A DNA stretch of 64,000 bases, taken from assembly GCA_020637555.1 (NCBI GenBank), contig JACKKF010000005.1:124001-188000 (forward strand), read 5' to 3'. Under the pieces are notes generated by a model. It did not search any database. It worked only from the letters and a program-made list of their open reading frames with translations, and was not told the DNA's origin. Numbering within the stretch: position 1 is the stretch's first letter; every line of letters begins with the position of its first letter. Below are positions 18,499 through 27,296 of the stretch, one piece after another. The position numbers and the translations under genes are program-made. The DNA comes from Rhodobacter sp. (GTDB taxonomy: Bacteria; Pseudomonadota; Alphaproteobacteria; Rhodobacterales; Rhodobacteraceae).

Positions 18499-18588
18499 GG
18501 GCCTCGGTGGGTCAGTGTGGGGGGCGTCGCCCCGTTATATAGGAGAGGCCGGCCGATAGGAAAGCCGCCCATCGCGCGGAATGCGAAA

Positions 18589-18608
18589 CGGGGGCCGCGT
18601 GGCCCCCG
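18589..18608 (-). terminator. Hairpin downstream of the DUF4167 gene
   Basis: An 8-bp perfect stem (CGGGGGCC against GGCCCCCG, 4-nt loop) lies 31 bp past the DUF4167 stop; on the minus strand it is followed by TTTC. It likely ends the DUF4167 transcript before dnaG. Confidence 0.55.
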
Positions 18609-18639
18609 ATGCATCCGTCCGGTCAGGATCGCGCCGCGC

Positions 18640-19446
18640 TCATTCGGCCGCATCCGAGGGCGCGGTGTCAGCGGGCTTTTCGGCGCTGTCCGCCTTGGGC
18701 TTGCGGGTGCGCTTGCGCGGTTTCGGGGCCTCGTCGGCCACGGCATCGGTGGCCACGGCATCGGCGCCCGGCGCCTGCGCCGAGGCTTGTGCCGGGGCCT
18801 CGACCGGGGCCTCGACCGCGGCTGCGGCTCGCCCGCCCGCGGGCTGTCGGTCGCTGCGGCTTTCCGGCGTTTCCACCAGCATCGACTCGCTGTCGGATCC
18901 GCGGTCCTGGCCGATCTCGCCCGGCATCGCCGCACCCTGATCCGCGTCGGACTGCGCCGCATCGCGCGGGTCGCCCTGATCGCGGCGGTTGCGCCGATCG
19001 TCGTTGCGCTTGTTGCGGCGATCCTTCCACTCCTGGCGGTTCTGGTTCTGGCCGTCGCCATCCCCCGACTCGCCCTGATCGTCCCGGCGCGCGTTCTGCT
19101 GCCCGCCGTTCTGCTGGCCACCGTTCTGCTGACCACCGTTCTGCTGGCCGCCGTTCTGACTGCCCTGCTGTTCCCGGCGCTGTTCGGCCTCGCGGGCGAG
19201 TTCCGCCTGCGCCTCGTTCAGCATCCGGGTATAATGCTCGGCGTGCTGTTGAAAGTTCTCGGCCGCGACGCGGTCGCCCGACAGCTGCGCGTCGCGCGCA
19301 AGCAGCGTGTATTTGTCGATGATCTGCTGCGGCGTGCCGCGAACCTTGCCCTCGGGCCCCGAGCTGTCGAAAACCCGGTTGACGATGTTGCCGAGCGAGC
19401 GCGGACGATTGTTCTTTGAACGCGAACGTTTGTTCGATTGTCTCAT
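18640..19446 (-). CDS. DUF4167 domain protein
   Basis: A 268-residue protein typical of alphaproteobacteria. The N-terminal 80 residues form the DUF4167 domain (RSRSKNNRPRSLGNIVNRVFDSSGPEGKVRG, then QQIIDKYTLLARDAQLSGDRVAAENFQQHAEHY), which resembles an RNA-binding or ribosome-associated module. The rest is low-complexity: four perfect NGGQQ repeats (residues 98-117), an R/D/N-rich tract, and an alanine- and glutamate-rich tail ending in a basic KPRKRTRKPKA stretch. No signal peptide. It lies between prmC and dnaG, all on the same strand. The function is unknown. Confidence 0.88.
   Translation of the reverse strand: MRQSNKRSRSKNNRPRSLGNIVNRVFDSSGPEGKVRGTPQQIIDKYTLLARDAQLSGDRVAAENFQQHAEHYTRMLNEAQAELAREAEQRREQQGSQNGGQQNGGQQNGGQQNGGQQNARRDDQGESGDGDGQNQNRQEWKDRRNKRNDDRRNRRDQGDPRDAAQSDADQGAAMPGEIGQDRGSDSESMLVETPESRSDRQPAGGRAAAAVEAPVEAPAQASAQAPGADAVATDAVADEAPKPRKRTRKPKADSAEKPADTAPSDAAE
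19096..19155 (-). repeat. Four tandem 15-bp repeats encoding NGGQQ
   Basis: Four in-frame 15-bp units inside the DUF4167 gene each encode NGGQQ. The units are nearly identical in DNA, so copy number could change by slippage without breaking the frame. Confidence 0.85.
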
Positions 19447-19675
19447 AAGGGCGGGTTCCGGCCTTGAGTCGGGACATTTGACCCATGGTCCGCCGCAACG
19501 GCGCGTTCAGGGTCAGGTCAATTCGGATTGGTGTGCGGAGCGGTCTGATAGTGGCACGACCACCCCCGGCACGACAGCGACTAAACACGCCGGCGAGGTT
19601 CAGACAAGCCGAAAACGGCAAGGCAACCGCAAAAACCTGTGTCTTTTCGTTAAAATGTGGCGAATTGACCGCAGG

Positions 19676-20500
19676 TCAAGGGGCCGTTGCCGCTATCACC
19701 CGATCGCGCCCGTCCAGATCGCGCAGCGTGCGCAGGCTTCCCAGCCCGGCATCGGCCAGCAGCGCCCGCACCATGGCCGCCTGCGTCCAGCCGATTTCCA
19801 CCAGCAGCCGCCCGCCGGGTTCGAGATGCCGCAAGGCGCCCGCGGCAATCGCGCGATAGGCGTCCAGCCCGTCACCGCCAGGTGTCAGCGCCATGCGCGG
19901 TTCGTGAAGCACCTCCGGCGACAGGTCGGCCATCTCGGCCTCGGCGATATAGGGCGGGTTCGATACGATCAGATCGAAGCGCCCCTCGACCTGCCCGAAC
20001 CAGTCCGACAGCGCGAATGTCGCCCGGGTGACGCCCAGCGCCTCGGCATTCGCGCGCGCCACCGCCAGCGCCTCGGGGGACAGATCGGTTGCAAGGCCGC
20101 GCGCCACCGGCCGCTCGGCCAGCAGGGTCAGCAGGATCGCGCCCGATCCGGTGCCCAGGTCCAGAACCCTGTGAAAGGGGCGCGACAGGGCCTCGGCGAC
20201 CAGCGTTTCGGTTTCCGGGCGCGGGTCCAGGACCGCGGCCGAAACCTGGAAATCGCGCCCCCAGAACGCCCGACGCCCGGTGATCTGACTGACCGGGCGG
20301 CGCCCTTCACGCTGGCTGAGCGCCGCCGCGAACCGCGCCTCGGCCGCAGCAGGCAGCGGATCGCGCAGCGCCAGCACCAGGCGGTCCGCCCCGATGCCCA
20401 ACGCATGCGCCAGCAACAGCCGGGCATCGCGCGCCGGGTCGGGCACGCCGGCGGCGGCCAGGCGTGTGATCGCGGCGCGCAGGGCGGCGTCGGCGGTCAT
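19676..20500 (-). CDS. prmC: Release factor glutamine methyltransferase PrmC
   Basis: A 274-residue SAM-dependent methyltransferase that N5-methylates the GGQ glutamine of peptide-chain release factors. The SAM motif is LDLGTGSGAILL and the catalytic NPPY tetrapeptide is in LIVSNPPYIAEAE. It overlaps prfA by ATGA at 20497-20500, so enzyme and substrate are encoded in one operon, as in many bacteria. Confidence 0.96.
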   Translation of the reverse strand: MTADAALRAAITRLAAAGVPDPARDARLLLAHALGIGADRLVLALRDPLPAAAEARFAAALSQREGRRPVSQITGRRAFWGRDFQVSAAVLDPRPETETLVAEALSRPFHRVLDLGTGSGAILLTLLAERPVARGLATDLSPEALAVARANAEALGVTRATFALSDWFGQVEGRFDLIVSNPPYIAEAEMADLSPEVLHEPRMALTPGGDGLDAYRAIAAGALRHLEPGGRLLVEIGWTQAAMVRALLADAGLGSLRTLRDLDGRDRVIAATAP

Positions 20501-21552
20501 GCTTCCAGCTCGGCCAGACGCTCGGCCTGATCTTGCGCGATCAACGGGTCGATCACCGGGTCCAGGTCGCCCGCGACGATCTGTGACAGCGCGTAAAGCG
20601 TCAGGTTGATGCGGTGATCCGTCAGGCGGCCTTGCGGAAAGTTGTAGGTGCGAATGCGCTCGGACCGGTCGCCCGTGCCGACCTGAGCGCGCCGGTCGGC
20701 TGCGCGCGCCTCGGCCTGTTTGCGCCGTTCCAGATCGAACAGACGGGCGCGCAGCACCTCCATCGCCAGGCGCCGGTTCTGGTGCTGGGACTTTTCCGAC
20801 GAGGTGACGACGATCCCGGTGGGCAGGTGGGTGATCCGCACGGCGGAATCGGTCGTGTTCACATGCTGCCCCCCCGCGCCCGAGGCCCGCATCGTGTCGA
20901 TCCTCAGATCGGCGTCCGGGATCGCGATATCGACCTCGCTCGCCTCGGGCAGCACCGCGACCGTCGCGGCCGAGGTATGGATCCGCCCGCCCGATTCCGT
21001 CACCGGCACGCGCTGCACCCGATGCACCCCGGATTCGAACTTGAGCCGCGCAAAGACCCCGTCGCCGGCGATGCGCATGACCGCCTCGCGCAGGCCTCCC
21101 AGTTCGGTTGGGGTCTCGGCGATCATTTCGCAGCGCCAGCCCCTGGCGTCCGCATAGCGTTGATACATGCGCAAGAGATCCGCCGCGAAAAGGGCCGCCT
21201 CCTCGCCGCCGGTGCCCGGACGGATCTCCAGGATGGCGGGGCGGTCATCCGCGATGTCGGTGGGCAGCAGCGCCAGCTTGAGCTGCGCCTCGAGCTGCGG
21301 CAGCGCGGCATCCAGCGCGGCAATCTCGTCTTGCGCCAGTGCCTTCAACTCGGGGTCGGCCAGCAGCGCCTCGGCCTCGGCCCGCTGGTCGCAGGCACTG
21401 CGCCAGTCGCCGATGGCCTGAACGACGGGCTTCAATCCCTGATACTCGCGCGACAGATCGGCCAGCATGACGGGATTGGCGACCGCAGCCAGTTGCGCCT
21501 CGAGAAACTCGAAACGCTTCAGGATCTGATCGAGGGTGTCGCGGGGCAGCAT
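20497..21552 (-). CDS. prfA: Peptide chain release factor 1
   Basis: A 351-residue class I release factor that reads UAA and UAG. The GGQ loop is in RASGAGGQHVNTTDSAVR, and the codon-reading motif is PVT in RVPVTESGG, which marks RF1 rather than RF2. An in-frame ATG 54 bases upstream exists, but homologues begin at MLPRDTLDQIL (21552). It is the first gene of the prfA-prmC unit. Confidence 0.96.
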   Translation of the reverse strand: MLPRDTLDQILKRFEFLEAQLAAVANPVMLADLSREYQGLKPVVQAIGDWRSACDQRAEAEALLADPELKALAQDEIAALDAALPQLEAQLKLALLPTDIADDRPAILEIRPGTGGEEAALFAADLLRMYQRYADARGWRCEMIAETPTELGGLREAVMRIAGDGVFARLKFESGVHRVQRVPVTESGGRIHTSAATVAVLPEASEVDIAIPDADLRIDTMRASGAGGQHVNTTDSAVRITHLPTGIVVTSSEKSQHQNRRLAMEVLRARLFDLERRKQAEARAADRRAQVGTGDRSERIRTYNFPQGRLTDHRINLTLYALSQIVAGDLDPVIDPLIAQDQAERLAELEA

Positions 21553-21603
21553 GGCGCGGGTTTGCCGGTCGGGCGCCGGCACGTCAAGAGGGCGCAAGGC
21601 TCG

Positions 21604-21625
21604 CATCTTTGTGCCCCAAATATCC
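21604..21625. repeat. Dispersed 22-bp intergenic motif, copy 2
   Basis: This copy is in inverse orientation (CATCTTTGTGCC, CC, AAATATCC) and lies in the 209-bp gap between nlpD and prfA. It is directly followed by hairpins. It matches copies 1, 3 and 4 at every fixed position apart from the changed end of copy 1. Confidence 0.65.
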
Positions 21626-21649
21626 CGGGGGTGAATGGGCGCAGCCCAG

Positions 21650-21690
21650 AGGGGGCAGCGCCCCCTGCGCGCGGCGCGTCAGCGCCGCGC
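21650..21690 (-). terminator. Double GC-rich hairpin between nlpD and prfA
   Basis: Two stem-loops follow each other: AGGGGGC/GCCCCCT with loop AGC (21650-21666), then GCGCGGCGC/GCGCCGCGC with loop GTCA (21669-21690). They lie beyond the end of nlpD on the minus strand and probably end that transcript. There is no T-run. Confidence 0.45.
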
Positions 21691-21761
21691 CCGGTCGCCC
21701 GAGGGCTGCGGCATGGAATGCTGCCGGCCGAGGGCGAAACCGCCGCCCGTGCCGCGCCGCG

Positions 21762-22937
21762 TCATTGCAGGTAGGGCATCGGATCGACGCTGTCGAAGCC
21801 TTCGCGCACCTCGAAATGCAGGAAGCTGGGATCGCCATGGCGCACCGTGGCGATGCTCTGCCCGCGCGACACCCGGTCTCCGCGCGCAACGCGGATGTTG
21901 TCGATGTTGGCATAGACCGTCAGCAGGTTGTTCTCGTGGCGGATCACCATGATCGGCACCTGATCGGTGTCCTGGGTGATCGCCGCCACCGTTCCGGCCG
22001 CTGCCGCGTGCACCTCGGTTCCCTCGGGCGCGCCGATGCCGATGCCCTCGTTGCGGCCCTGTGCATAGGCGCGGATGATGCGGCCCTGCACCGGCATCGA
22101 CAGGCGCGGCCCCTCGGTGCGCTGGGCGCCCATGTCGGCAACCGGGGGCGTGGCCGCGGTGGCCCCGGCGGTCTGCCCCGAGCGTTCGGGGTTGCTGTCC
22201 GGCAGCGGCGTCGCGGCCGACGGCGGCACCGGCGTCGGCGAGCCTTGTCCCGGTTGCGAGGTGGTCGCGGGCGCCGTGGCCTCGGTGGCCACGCCGGTGG
22301 CATTCATCGGCGCGCCGGCCGCCGCCTGCGTGATCGTCTGCGTCGCCACCGGGATCATCAGGATCTGCCCCTCGCGCACGCTCATGTCGGCCGGCAGGCC
22401 GTTCCAGTCCGCCAGCGCGCGGGGCGTGACGTTGTAGAGCCGCGCGATGGTGAACGCCGTCTCGCCGCGTTCGACCGTGTGGCGCACGGGTTCTGCCCCG
22501 GGCGGGGTGGTGGCGCCCGGCGCAAGCGGTGTCGTGGTGATCGCGCCGCTGGACAGTCCTTCGGGTTCGCTGACGCGCGACGGCAGGACCAGCAGCTCGC
22601 CCCCCCTGAGCGTGGCGTCCGGGGCAATGGCATTGTGGCGCGCCAGCGCGCCCGCATCCAGTCCCAGCCGCGCCGCGATATCCGCGACCCGTTCGCCGCG
22701 CTGGGCCACAACCACCTGATAGCCGGGATAGGAAATCACGCCGCGCGCATCGGGCGCCGGTCGGGCCGCGGTTGCCGCCCGTGCCGCATCCGAGGTCGAA
22801 AAGCCGGCCGAGGGGCGCAGGTCCCAATCCAGGCTGGACATCGACGCGCAGCCCGACAGCACCAGCGCGCCGGCCATCACCGCAACCGTCAGTCCGCCGC
22901 GCGTCATCGTCCGATCCGTCGTGAAGATCCTGCTCAT
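21762..22937 (-). CDS. nlpD: NlpD-like lipoprotein: two LysM repeats and a degenerate M23 domain
   Basis: A 391-residue envelope lipoprotein. The lipobox LVLSGCAS places the lipidated cysteine at about residue 30. Two LysM repeats follow (QVVVAQRGERVADIAARLGL and RHTVERGETAFTIARLY). A proline/threonine-rich linker leads to a C-terminal LytM/M23 domain. The domain keeps FLHFEVR but its first zinc motif reads RNEGIGIGAP, so the usual His and Asp ligands are missing. Such domains, as in E. coli NlpD and EnvC, activate amidases instead of cutting peptidoglycan. The order surE-pcm-nlpD matches E. coli. The start at 22937 is favoured over an internal ATG at 22907. Confidence 0.85.
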   Translation of the reverse strand: MSRIFTTDRTMTRGGLTVAVMAGALVLSGCASMSSLDWDLRPSAGFSTSDAARAATAARPAPDARGVISYPGYQVVVAQRGERVADIAARLGLDAGALARHNAIAPDATLRGGELLVLPSRVSEPEGLSSGAITTTPLAPGATTPPGAEPVRHTVERGETAFTIARLYNVTPRALADWNGLPADMSVREGQILMIPVATQTITQAAAGAPMNATGVATEATAPATTSQPGQGSPTPVPPSAATPLPDSNPERSGQTAGATAATPPVADMGAQRTEGPRLSMPVQGRIIRAYAQGRNEGIGIGAPEGTEVHAAAAGTVAAITQDTDQVPIMVIRHENNLLTVYANIDNIRVARGDRVSRGQSIATVRHGDPSFLHFEVREGFDSVDPMPYLQ

Positions 22938-23124
22938 TCTGTCCCAGCCTTGTCTGCGCCGTTCCGTTCCGGGGCGACCGCCCCGCCGGGTCCGATTTGG
23001 GCGATGTATAGCGCAAAATCCGGGGCGATACACCCCATCACCACAACGTGTAGCGGGAACTTGCGCGCGGGAATTCCCCGTGAATGCGCAGCCGCGCACG
23101 GGTGCGGCAGTCGGTGCGGCGGGG

Positions 23125-23772
23125 TCAGTCCGTCGCCATGCCTTCCAGCAGCGGCACGAAGCGGACCGGGCGCAGCTCTTCGTAATCGTAGCCCGTGTCG
23201 AGCTTGCGCACCTTGATGAGGTGCTGCACCGTGTCCGACTGGCCGACCGGCACCACCATGATGCCGCCGGGCCGCAGTTGCGCCAGCAGCGGGCCGGGCG
23301 GGTCCTCGGCGGCGGCGGTCACGATGATGCGGTCGAACGGCGCCTGATCGGGCAGCCCGAACGAACCGTCCGCCGCCATGGCCGTGATGTTGTGCAGGTC
23401 CAGCGCATCGAACGCGGCCCGGGCCGCGGCGATCAGCGGGCGGTGGCGTTCGACGGTATAGACCCGCCGCGCAAGCTGGCTGAGGATCGCGGCCTGATAC
23501 CCCGATCCGGTGCCGACCTCGAGCACCTTGTCACGCGGCGTGACCTCGAGGGCCTCGGTCATCAGCGCCACGACCGAGGGCTGGCTGATGGTCTGACCGC
23601 AGCCGATCGGCAACGGCGTGTCCTCATAGGCCCGTTCGGCAAAGATCCCGCGCACGAACGCGCCCCGGTCGATCCGCTCCATCGCGCGCAGGACGGCAGG
23701 GTCGGTCACACCCTTGGACCTGAGCGCATAGATGAAGCGCATGATCTGTTCCGCGCGTTCGGCGTCGGTCAT
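23125..23772 (-). CDS. pcm: Protein-L-isoaspartate O-methyltransferase
   Basis: A 215-residue SAM-dependent enzyme that methylates isoaspartyl residues in damaged proteins. It has the PCMT substrate motif LPIGCGQTISQPSVVALMTEAL, the SAM loop LEVGTGSGYQAAILSQL, and the late motif RFVPLLEG. It overlaps surE by ATGA at 23769-23772, indicating coupled translation in a stationary-phase/stress repair operon. Confidence 0.94.
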   Translation of the reverse strand: MTDAERAEQIMRFIYALRSKGVTDPAVLRAMERIDRGAFVRGIFAERAYEDTPLPIGCGQTISQPSVVALMTEALEVTPRDKVLEVGTGSGYQAAILSQLARRVYTVERHRPLIAAARAAFDALDLHNITAMAADGSFGLPDQAPFDRIIVTAAAEDPPGPLLAQLRPGGIMVVPVGQSDTVQHLIKVRKLDTGYDYEELRPVRFVPLLEGMATD

Positions 23773-24554
23773 TCCAGGCGGTCCTGCAAGGCGGACAGCG
23801 CGTCGTGCGCGGTCAGGTCCGCGCGCATCGGCGTGACCGAGACCCAGCCGTCGAGGTTCGCGGCCGCATCGGTCCCGGGCAGCGTCGCCAGATGTTGCGG
23901 GCCGCCCTTGATCCACAGGAACTTGCGCCCCGAGGGCGAGATATGCGGCTCGACCCCGAACGAGGTATGGCGCCGGAACCCTTGCGAGGTGACCTTCAGG
24001 CCCTTGACCTCGGCCGCGGGAACCGGCGGGAAATTGACGTTGTAGAACAGGCGGTAGTCGATGTCGTCCCACAGCCCCTTGTCCAGCAGCGCCCGGACCG
24101 CGGCCGTGCCATGGGCGACCGCAGGTTCGAACATGTCGGACATTTCCTCGGTGCGGGGGCCCAGATATTGCGACAGCGCGATGGCGCGCAGGCCTTGCAG
24201 CGCGGCCTCCATCGCGCCCCCCAGCGTGCCGGAATAGAGCACGTTCTCGGCCGAGTTGTTGCCCCGGTTCACCCCCGAAAGCACCAGATCGGGGCGCGCG
24301 CCGTCCAGCACCTCGTAGACCCCGGCCAGCACGCAATCGGCGGGGCTGCCCTCGGTCGCGTAGCGGCGCGGGCCCAGCTTGGCGATCATCATCGGGTGGG
24401 TGTAGCTGATCTTGTGCGCGACGCCCGATTGCTCGAACGCCGGGGCGACGGTCCAGACCTCGCCCGTGGGGCCGGCGATTTCGGCCGCGATGGCTTCGGC
24501 AACCTTCAGGCCCGGGGCATTGATGCCGTCGTCATTGGTCACGAGAATGCGCAT
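23769..24554 (-). CDS. surE: 5'/3'-nucleotidase SurE
   Basis: A 261-residue metal-dependent phosphatase acting on nucleoside monophosphates. The N-terminal metal site MRILVTNDDGINAPGL and the second motif LVLSGVNRGNNSAENVLYSGTLGGAMEA are present in full. The ATG at 24554 gives the exact conserved N-terminus; longer reading frames upstream are not supported. It is first in the surE-pcm-nlpD group. Confidence 0.95.
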   Translation of the reverse strand: MRILVTNDDGINAPGLKVAEAIAAEIAGPTGEVWTVAPAFEQSGVAHKISYTHPMMIAKLGPRRYATEGSPADCVLAGVYEVLDGARPDLVLSGVNRGNNSAENVLYSGTLGGAMEAALQGLRAIALSQYLGPRTEEMSDMFEPAVAHGTAAVRALLDKGLWDDIDYRLFYNVNFPPVPAAEVKGLKVTSQGFRRHTSFGVEPHISPSGRKFLWIKGGPQHLATLPGTDAAANLDGWVSVTPMRADLTAHDALSALQDRLE

Positions 24555-24718
24555 GAGGGGGCCTTTCCGGTCGTCGCTGCCCATGTCGGCGGGCCGTCCG
24601 ACCCTGCTTAGTGCAGCCGCGCCCGGGCGGCAAGACACGCTGCCCCGGCACCGTCACGGGTTTGTGCGGGACGCGCCGGAACTTCCATGCCAGACTGATC
24701 TTTTGACCGGAGGATTCG

Positions 24719-25132
24719 ATGCGCCCCTTCCTGCTGCCCCTGCTTGCCCTTTGCGCGACACCGGCCCTGGCCGATGAGGTCTGGACAACCCCGATGGGCC
24801 CCGTCGCCTGGGAAACGGACCTTGGCGCCAATGCGGTGCTGCGCCTTGACCAGCCGGACGGACGGGTGGTGCGCCTGATCGTGCCGGGGCTGGCGACCGA
24901 CGTGATGGGCGGGCGCGGCAGCTACACCGGGGTCTGGGTCTCGTCCCGGGGCGACGAGGCTTGCGCCACGGAAATGGTCGATCCGCTGGGGGGCAAAAGC
25001 CCGTATTGGGGCACCTTCACCCTGACCTTCGTGCATGATGCCTTTCCGTCCGACTGGGCCGGTGTCTATGGCAGCTGCCTGGACACCCCGGACCGACCGG
25101 TTGCCGGGGTGGCGCAGGTCGGCGGCGAGTGA
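24719..25132 (+). CDS. Secreted hypothetical protein
   Basis: A 137-residue protein with a clear Sec signal peptide (MRPFLLPLLALCATPALA, cleavage after ALA). The mature part has two cysteines (in EACATEM and GSCLD) that could form a disulfide in the periplasm. It includes VWTTPMGPVAWETDLGANAVLRL and a WGTFTLTFVHDAF strand region. I do not recognise the family. It is divergent from surE with a good GGAGG ribosome site five bases before the ATG. Confidence 0.75.
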   Translation: MRPFLLPLLALCATPALADEVWTTPMGPVAWETDLGANAVLRLDQPDGRVVRLIVPGLATDVMGGRGSYTGVWVSSRGDEACATEMVDPLGGKSPYWGTFTLTFVHDAFPSDWAGVYGSCLDTPDRPVAGVAQVGGE

Positions 25133-25234
25133 TCGGTCGCTGACGGGTTCCGGCGGCGACATCGCGTGTCGCTTCCGGGCGCGCAGGCGCGCAGGCGCGT
25201 GGCAGTCTTTCCCGTGACAAAACGGGGGGACATC

Positions 25235-26134
25235 ATGCGTTACGCCTTTATCGGGCTGGGAAATCTGGGTGGGCATCTGGCGGCCTCGCTGGCGGGGGCG
25301 GGGTTCGACCTGACCGTCCATGACCGCGACACGGCCCATCGCGCGCGGTTCGATGCGCTGGGCGTGACCTGGGCGGACAGTGCCGCAGCCGCCGTCGCCG
25401 CGGCCGATGCGGTGATCACCTGCCTGCCGTCACCCGCCGTCAGCGAGGCAGTTCTGACCGAGATCCTGCCCGCGATGCGCCCCGGCGCCGACTGGATCGA
25501 AACCTCGACCCTGGGCCGCGAGGAGATCCTGCGCCTTGCGGGCCAGGCGCAGGCGGCGGGCATGGGCGTGCTGGAAAGCCCTGTCACCGGTGGCGTGCAC
25601 CTGGCCGCGCAGGGGCAGATCACCGTTCTGGTCGGGGGCGATGACACGCTGTTCCAGCGCCACAGGCCCGCACTCGAGGCGATGGGCGGGCGGTTGTTCC
25701 ACATGGGCCCCCTCGGTTCGGCCGCGCTGATCAAGGTCATCACCAACATGCTGGCCTTCATCCATCTGGTTGCCGATGGCGAGGCGCTGATGCTGGCAAA
25801 GCGGGGCGGTCTGGACCTGAAAACCGCATGGCAGGCGATCGCGGCGTCGTCGGGCACCAGTTTCGTGCACGAGACCGAGGGTCAGCTCATCCTGAACGGC
25901 AGCTACGACATCGCCTTCACCATGGACCTGGCGCTGAAGGATCTGGGCTTTGCCATGCGCTTCGGTCGCGAATTCGGCGTGCCGCTGGATCTGGCCTCGA
26001 TGACGGAGCAGACCTTCCTCAAGGGACGCGCGGCCTATGGCGGTGGCGCGCAATCCACCCAGATCGTCAAGCTGCTCGAGGATGTGCTGGGCACCGATCT
26101 CAGGGCCGAGGGGTTCCCGGCCCGACTGACCTAG
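25235..26134 (+). CDS. NAD(P)-dependent beta-hydroxyacid dehydrogenase (3-hydroxyisobutyrate DH family)
   Basis: A 299-residue two-domain oxidoreductase. The Rossmann motif is FIGLGNLGGHLAASL, the substrate-binding motif is LESPVTGGVHLAAQG, and the catalytic lysine lies in SAALIKVITNML. This fits 3-hydroxyisobutyrate or 2-hydroxy-3-oxopropionate reductases; substrate is not certain. The ATG at 25235 is preceded by GGGGGA and gives the normal short N-terminus. It ends in a four-base tail-to-tail overlap with the ornithine cyclodeaminase homologue. Confidence 0.85.
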   Translation: MRYAFIGLGNLGGHLAASLAGAGFDLTVHDRDTAHRARFDALGVTWADSAAAAVAAADAVITCLPSPAVSEAVLTEILPAMRPGADWIETSTLGREEILRLAGQAQAAGMGVLESPVTGGVHLAAQGQITVLVGGDDTLFQRHRPALEAMGGRLFHMGPLGSAALIKVITNMLAFIHLVADGEALMLAKRGGLDLKTAWQAIAASSGTSFVHETEGQLILNGSYDIAFTMDLALKDLGFAMRFGREFGVPLDLASMTEQTFLKGRAAYGGGAQSTQIVKLLEDVLGTDLRAEGFPARLT

Positions 26135-27054
26135 CCCTGCGTCGCGCGCCAGCGGGCCAGCATGAACCGCGCGGTCATCAGATCCAGGTGCGCGCCACCG
26201 CCGTTCTTGAACACGGTGATCTCGTCAGTTGACCGCCGCCCGGCGCGACCCGCGACCAGATCGTGAAAATCGCCCTGAACGGCCTGTTCGGTCAGGACGC
26301 CGGCGGCCATCGGGATCATCAGTTCGCCGATGTGACCGATGGTCGTGGCGCGGCTGTCCACGAACAGCCGCCCGCGGCGCAGCACGGTATCGTCGGCTTC
26401 GCGCATGTCGGGAGTATAGGCGCCGATCAGGTCGATGTGCTGGCCGGGACGCAGCCAGTCGCCATGCAGCACGGGGTCTTTCGCCATGGTGCAGGTCGCG
26501 ACGATATCGGCGGCCGCGACGGCGCCGGGCAGGTCCGTCGCCGTGCGGGTTCCGGGATAGCGCGCGGCGAGATCCTCGGCCGCCTCGGGCCGCCGCGCCC
26601 AGAGCGTGACCTCGAGCCCGGGGATCAACGCGGAATAGGCCTCGATCAGCGAGGCGGCGACGGTGCCTGCTCCCACGATCAGCAACCGGTGCGCATCGGG
26701 ACGCCTGAGCAGGCGCGCCCCCAGCAGCGAATCGCCCGCGGTTTTCCACTTGGTGATGGGGGCGTTGTCGATCACCGCCTCGATGCTGCCGGTCTGATCG
26801 TCAAAAACCAGCATCGCGCCCTGGACGCTGGGCAGACCGCGCGCGGCGTTGCCTGGCGTGATGGTGACCGATTTGACCCCCAGGCCCAGCCCGTCGATCC
26901 AGGCAGACCGCGACAACAGCCGGTCGTCGCCGCGTGCCATCAGCACGTCCCTGATCTGCGCCGGTGGCTGGCGGTGCCCTTCGGCCAGGGCATCGGTCAG
27001 CGCGAGCCAATCCATCAGCGGTTCAATGGCATCGCGGGTCAGGACAGGGATCAT
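26131..27054 (-). CDS. Ornithine cyclodeaminase / mu-crystallin family protein
   Basis: A 307-residue NAD(P)-binding protein. The core shows the lysine of the active site in ITKWKTAGDSLLGARLL, the dinucleotide loop LLIVGAGTVAASLIEAY, and DLIGAYTPDMREADD. The family includes ornithine cyclodeaminase, pyrroline-2-carboxylate and ketimine reductases, and alanine dehydrogenases, so the reaction is not settled. The start at 27054 has GGAGG five bases ahead; an ATG seven codons upstream lacks one. The 27055-27296 gap upstream is AT-richer and shows no gene. Confidence 0.85.
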   Translation of the reverse strand: MIPVLTRDAIEPLMDWLALTDALAEGHRQPPAQIRDVLMARGDDRLLSRSAWIDGLGLGVKSVTITPGNAARGLPSVQGAMLVFDDQTGSIEAVIDNAPITKWKTAGDSLLGARLLRRPDAHRLLIVGAGTVAASLIEAYSALIPGLEVTLWARRPEAAEDLAARYPGTRTATDLPGAVAAADIVATCTMAKDPVLHGDWLRPGQHIDLIGAYTPDMREADDTVLRRGRLFVDSRATTIGHIGELMIPMAAGVLTEQAVQGDFHDLVAGRAGRRSTDEITVFKNGGGAHLDLMTARFMLARWRATQG

Positions 27055-27296
27055 CGGGGCCTCCGTTTTCGCCATGCTGGGCGGGGGCGCCGGCGCTGTC
27101 AAGGCGCTGGCGCGATGTTGAAAATTTGCGATTGCCCCCGGCAGGTGAAGGCAGGACATTCCCCCATCCAGGGGCGATTCATATGTCTGGCATTCATGGA
27201 AAACAGCAATTTACGGCGCCAGGCTGATACCCGTGCGTTGTGTGCCTGCGGCGTTCACAGGGGCGCAGTCCACCGCTATCATTGCAAAAATGACAG

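Noticed and set aside
21762..22937. Active M23 peptidase
   Set aside because: The first zinc-binding His and Asp are replaced (RNEGIGI), so a catalytic role is unlikely even though the LHFEV motif remains.
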